This document shows positions 52,808-52,814 of a stretch of 52,814 nucleotides of DNA, one piece after another; within the stretch, counting starts at the first letter, position 1; each line of letters starts with the position of its first letter. A program made the translations under genes and the position numbers. The stretch comes from an uncultured Prevotella sp. GTDB lineage: Bacteria > Bacteroidota > Bacteroidia > Bacteroidales > Bacteroidaceae. The DNA lies in contig CAKQMS010000017.1 in NCBI GenBank assembly GCA_934254985.1, forward strand, positions 1 through 52,814, written 5' to 3'. The notes under the pieces are model-generated. The model was not told the origin of the DNA. It worked only from the letters and a program-made list of their open reading frames with translations, and did no database searches.

Positions 52808-52814
52808 AGGTGCT

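Overview
The window looks like chromosomal DNA of a member of the Bacteroidales, most probably Prevotella/Segatella-like. The evidence is an IS66-type transposase, HU-HIG and HU/SPOR proteins, Mfa/Fim-type (type V) fimbrillins, a type IX secretion C-terminal signal, a TamL-type lipoprotein, a short lysine-type SerA, and repeated occurrences of the Bacteroidetes promoter pattern (T/C)TTG-N20-TAnnTTTG. No rRNA, tRNA, CRISPR array or prophage was recognised.

Region 1 (1-3.6 kb) is accessory. It holds the N-terminal part of an IS66 transposase running off the left edge, a decayed 5' copy of an HU-family gene, a Schlafen/AlbA_2-type ATP-binding regulator, an unusual pair of palindromes in inverted orientation, and the intact HU-family gene. 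Region 2 (3.7-6.6 kb) is a periplasmic M3 dipeptidyl carboxypeptidase followed by about 790 bp of non-coding DNA packed with nested inverted repeats and a 9-C tract. Region 3 (6.6-19.3 kb) is one co-directional fimbria operon: a DUF3575 barrel, a DUF3868/OmpA-like protein, a major fimbrillin, a FimB/Mfa2-like anchor, two accessory fimbrillin-like lipoproteins, and a 1779-residue T9SS cargo that probably acts as the tip adhesin.

Region 4 (19.3-32.5 kb, minus strand) is housekeeping: pflB; pheT-yebC-TSCPD; serC-serA-DUF1015-yigZ; and a TPR protein with a DbpA-like RNA helicase. Region 5 (32.5-35.3 kb) holds a repeat-rich gap, a membrane-spanning HU-SPOR protein, and a zinc-ribbon/FHA protein. 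Region 6 (35.3-46.7 kb, plus strand) is biosynthetic: purU, hisH-hisA-hisF-hisIE, an FtsE-like ATPase, lysC, lysA, two glycosyltransferase-like genes and class III fbp. Region 7 (46.8-52.8 kb) is tamL (minus), a SpoU RNA methyltransferase, a six-helix membrane protein, bifunctional hisB, and a phosphoglycolate-phosphatase-like HAD protein (minus).

The most interesting parts are non-coding: the 402-bp nested palindromic element and C-tract upstream of the fimbria operon, the double-palindrome inverted repeat next to the AlbA_2 regulator, and the 22-bp phased array plus perfect 32-bp inverted repeat ahead of the HU-SPOR gene. Most remaining genes are conserved metabolism.
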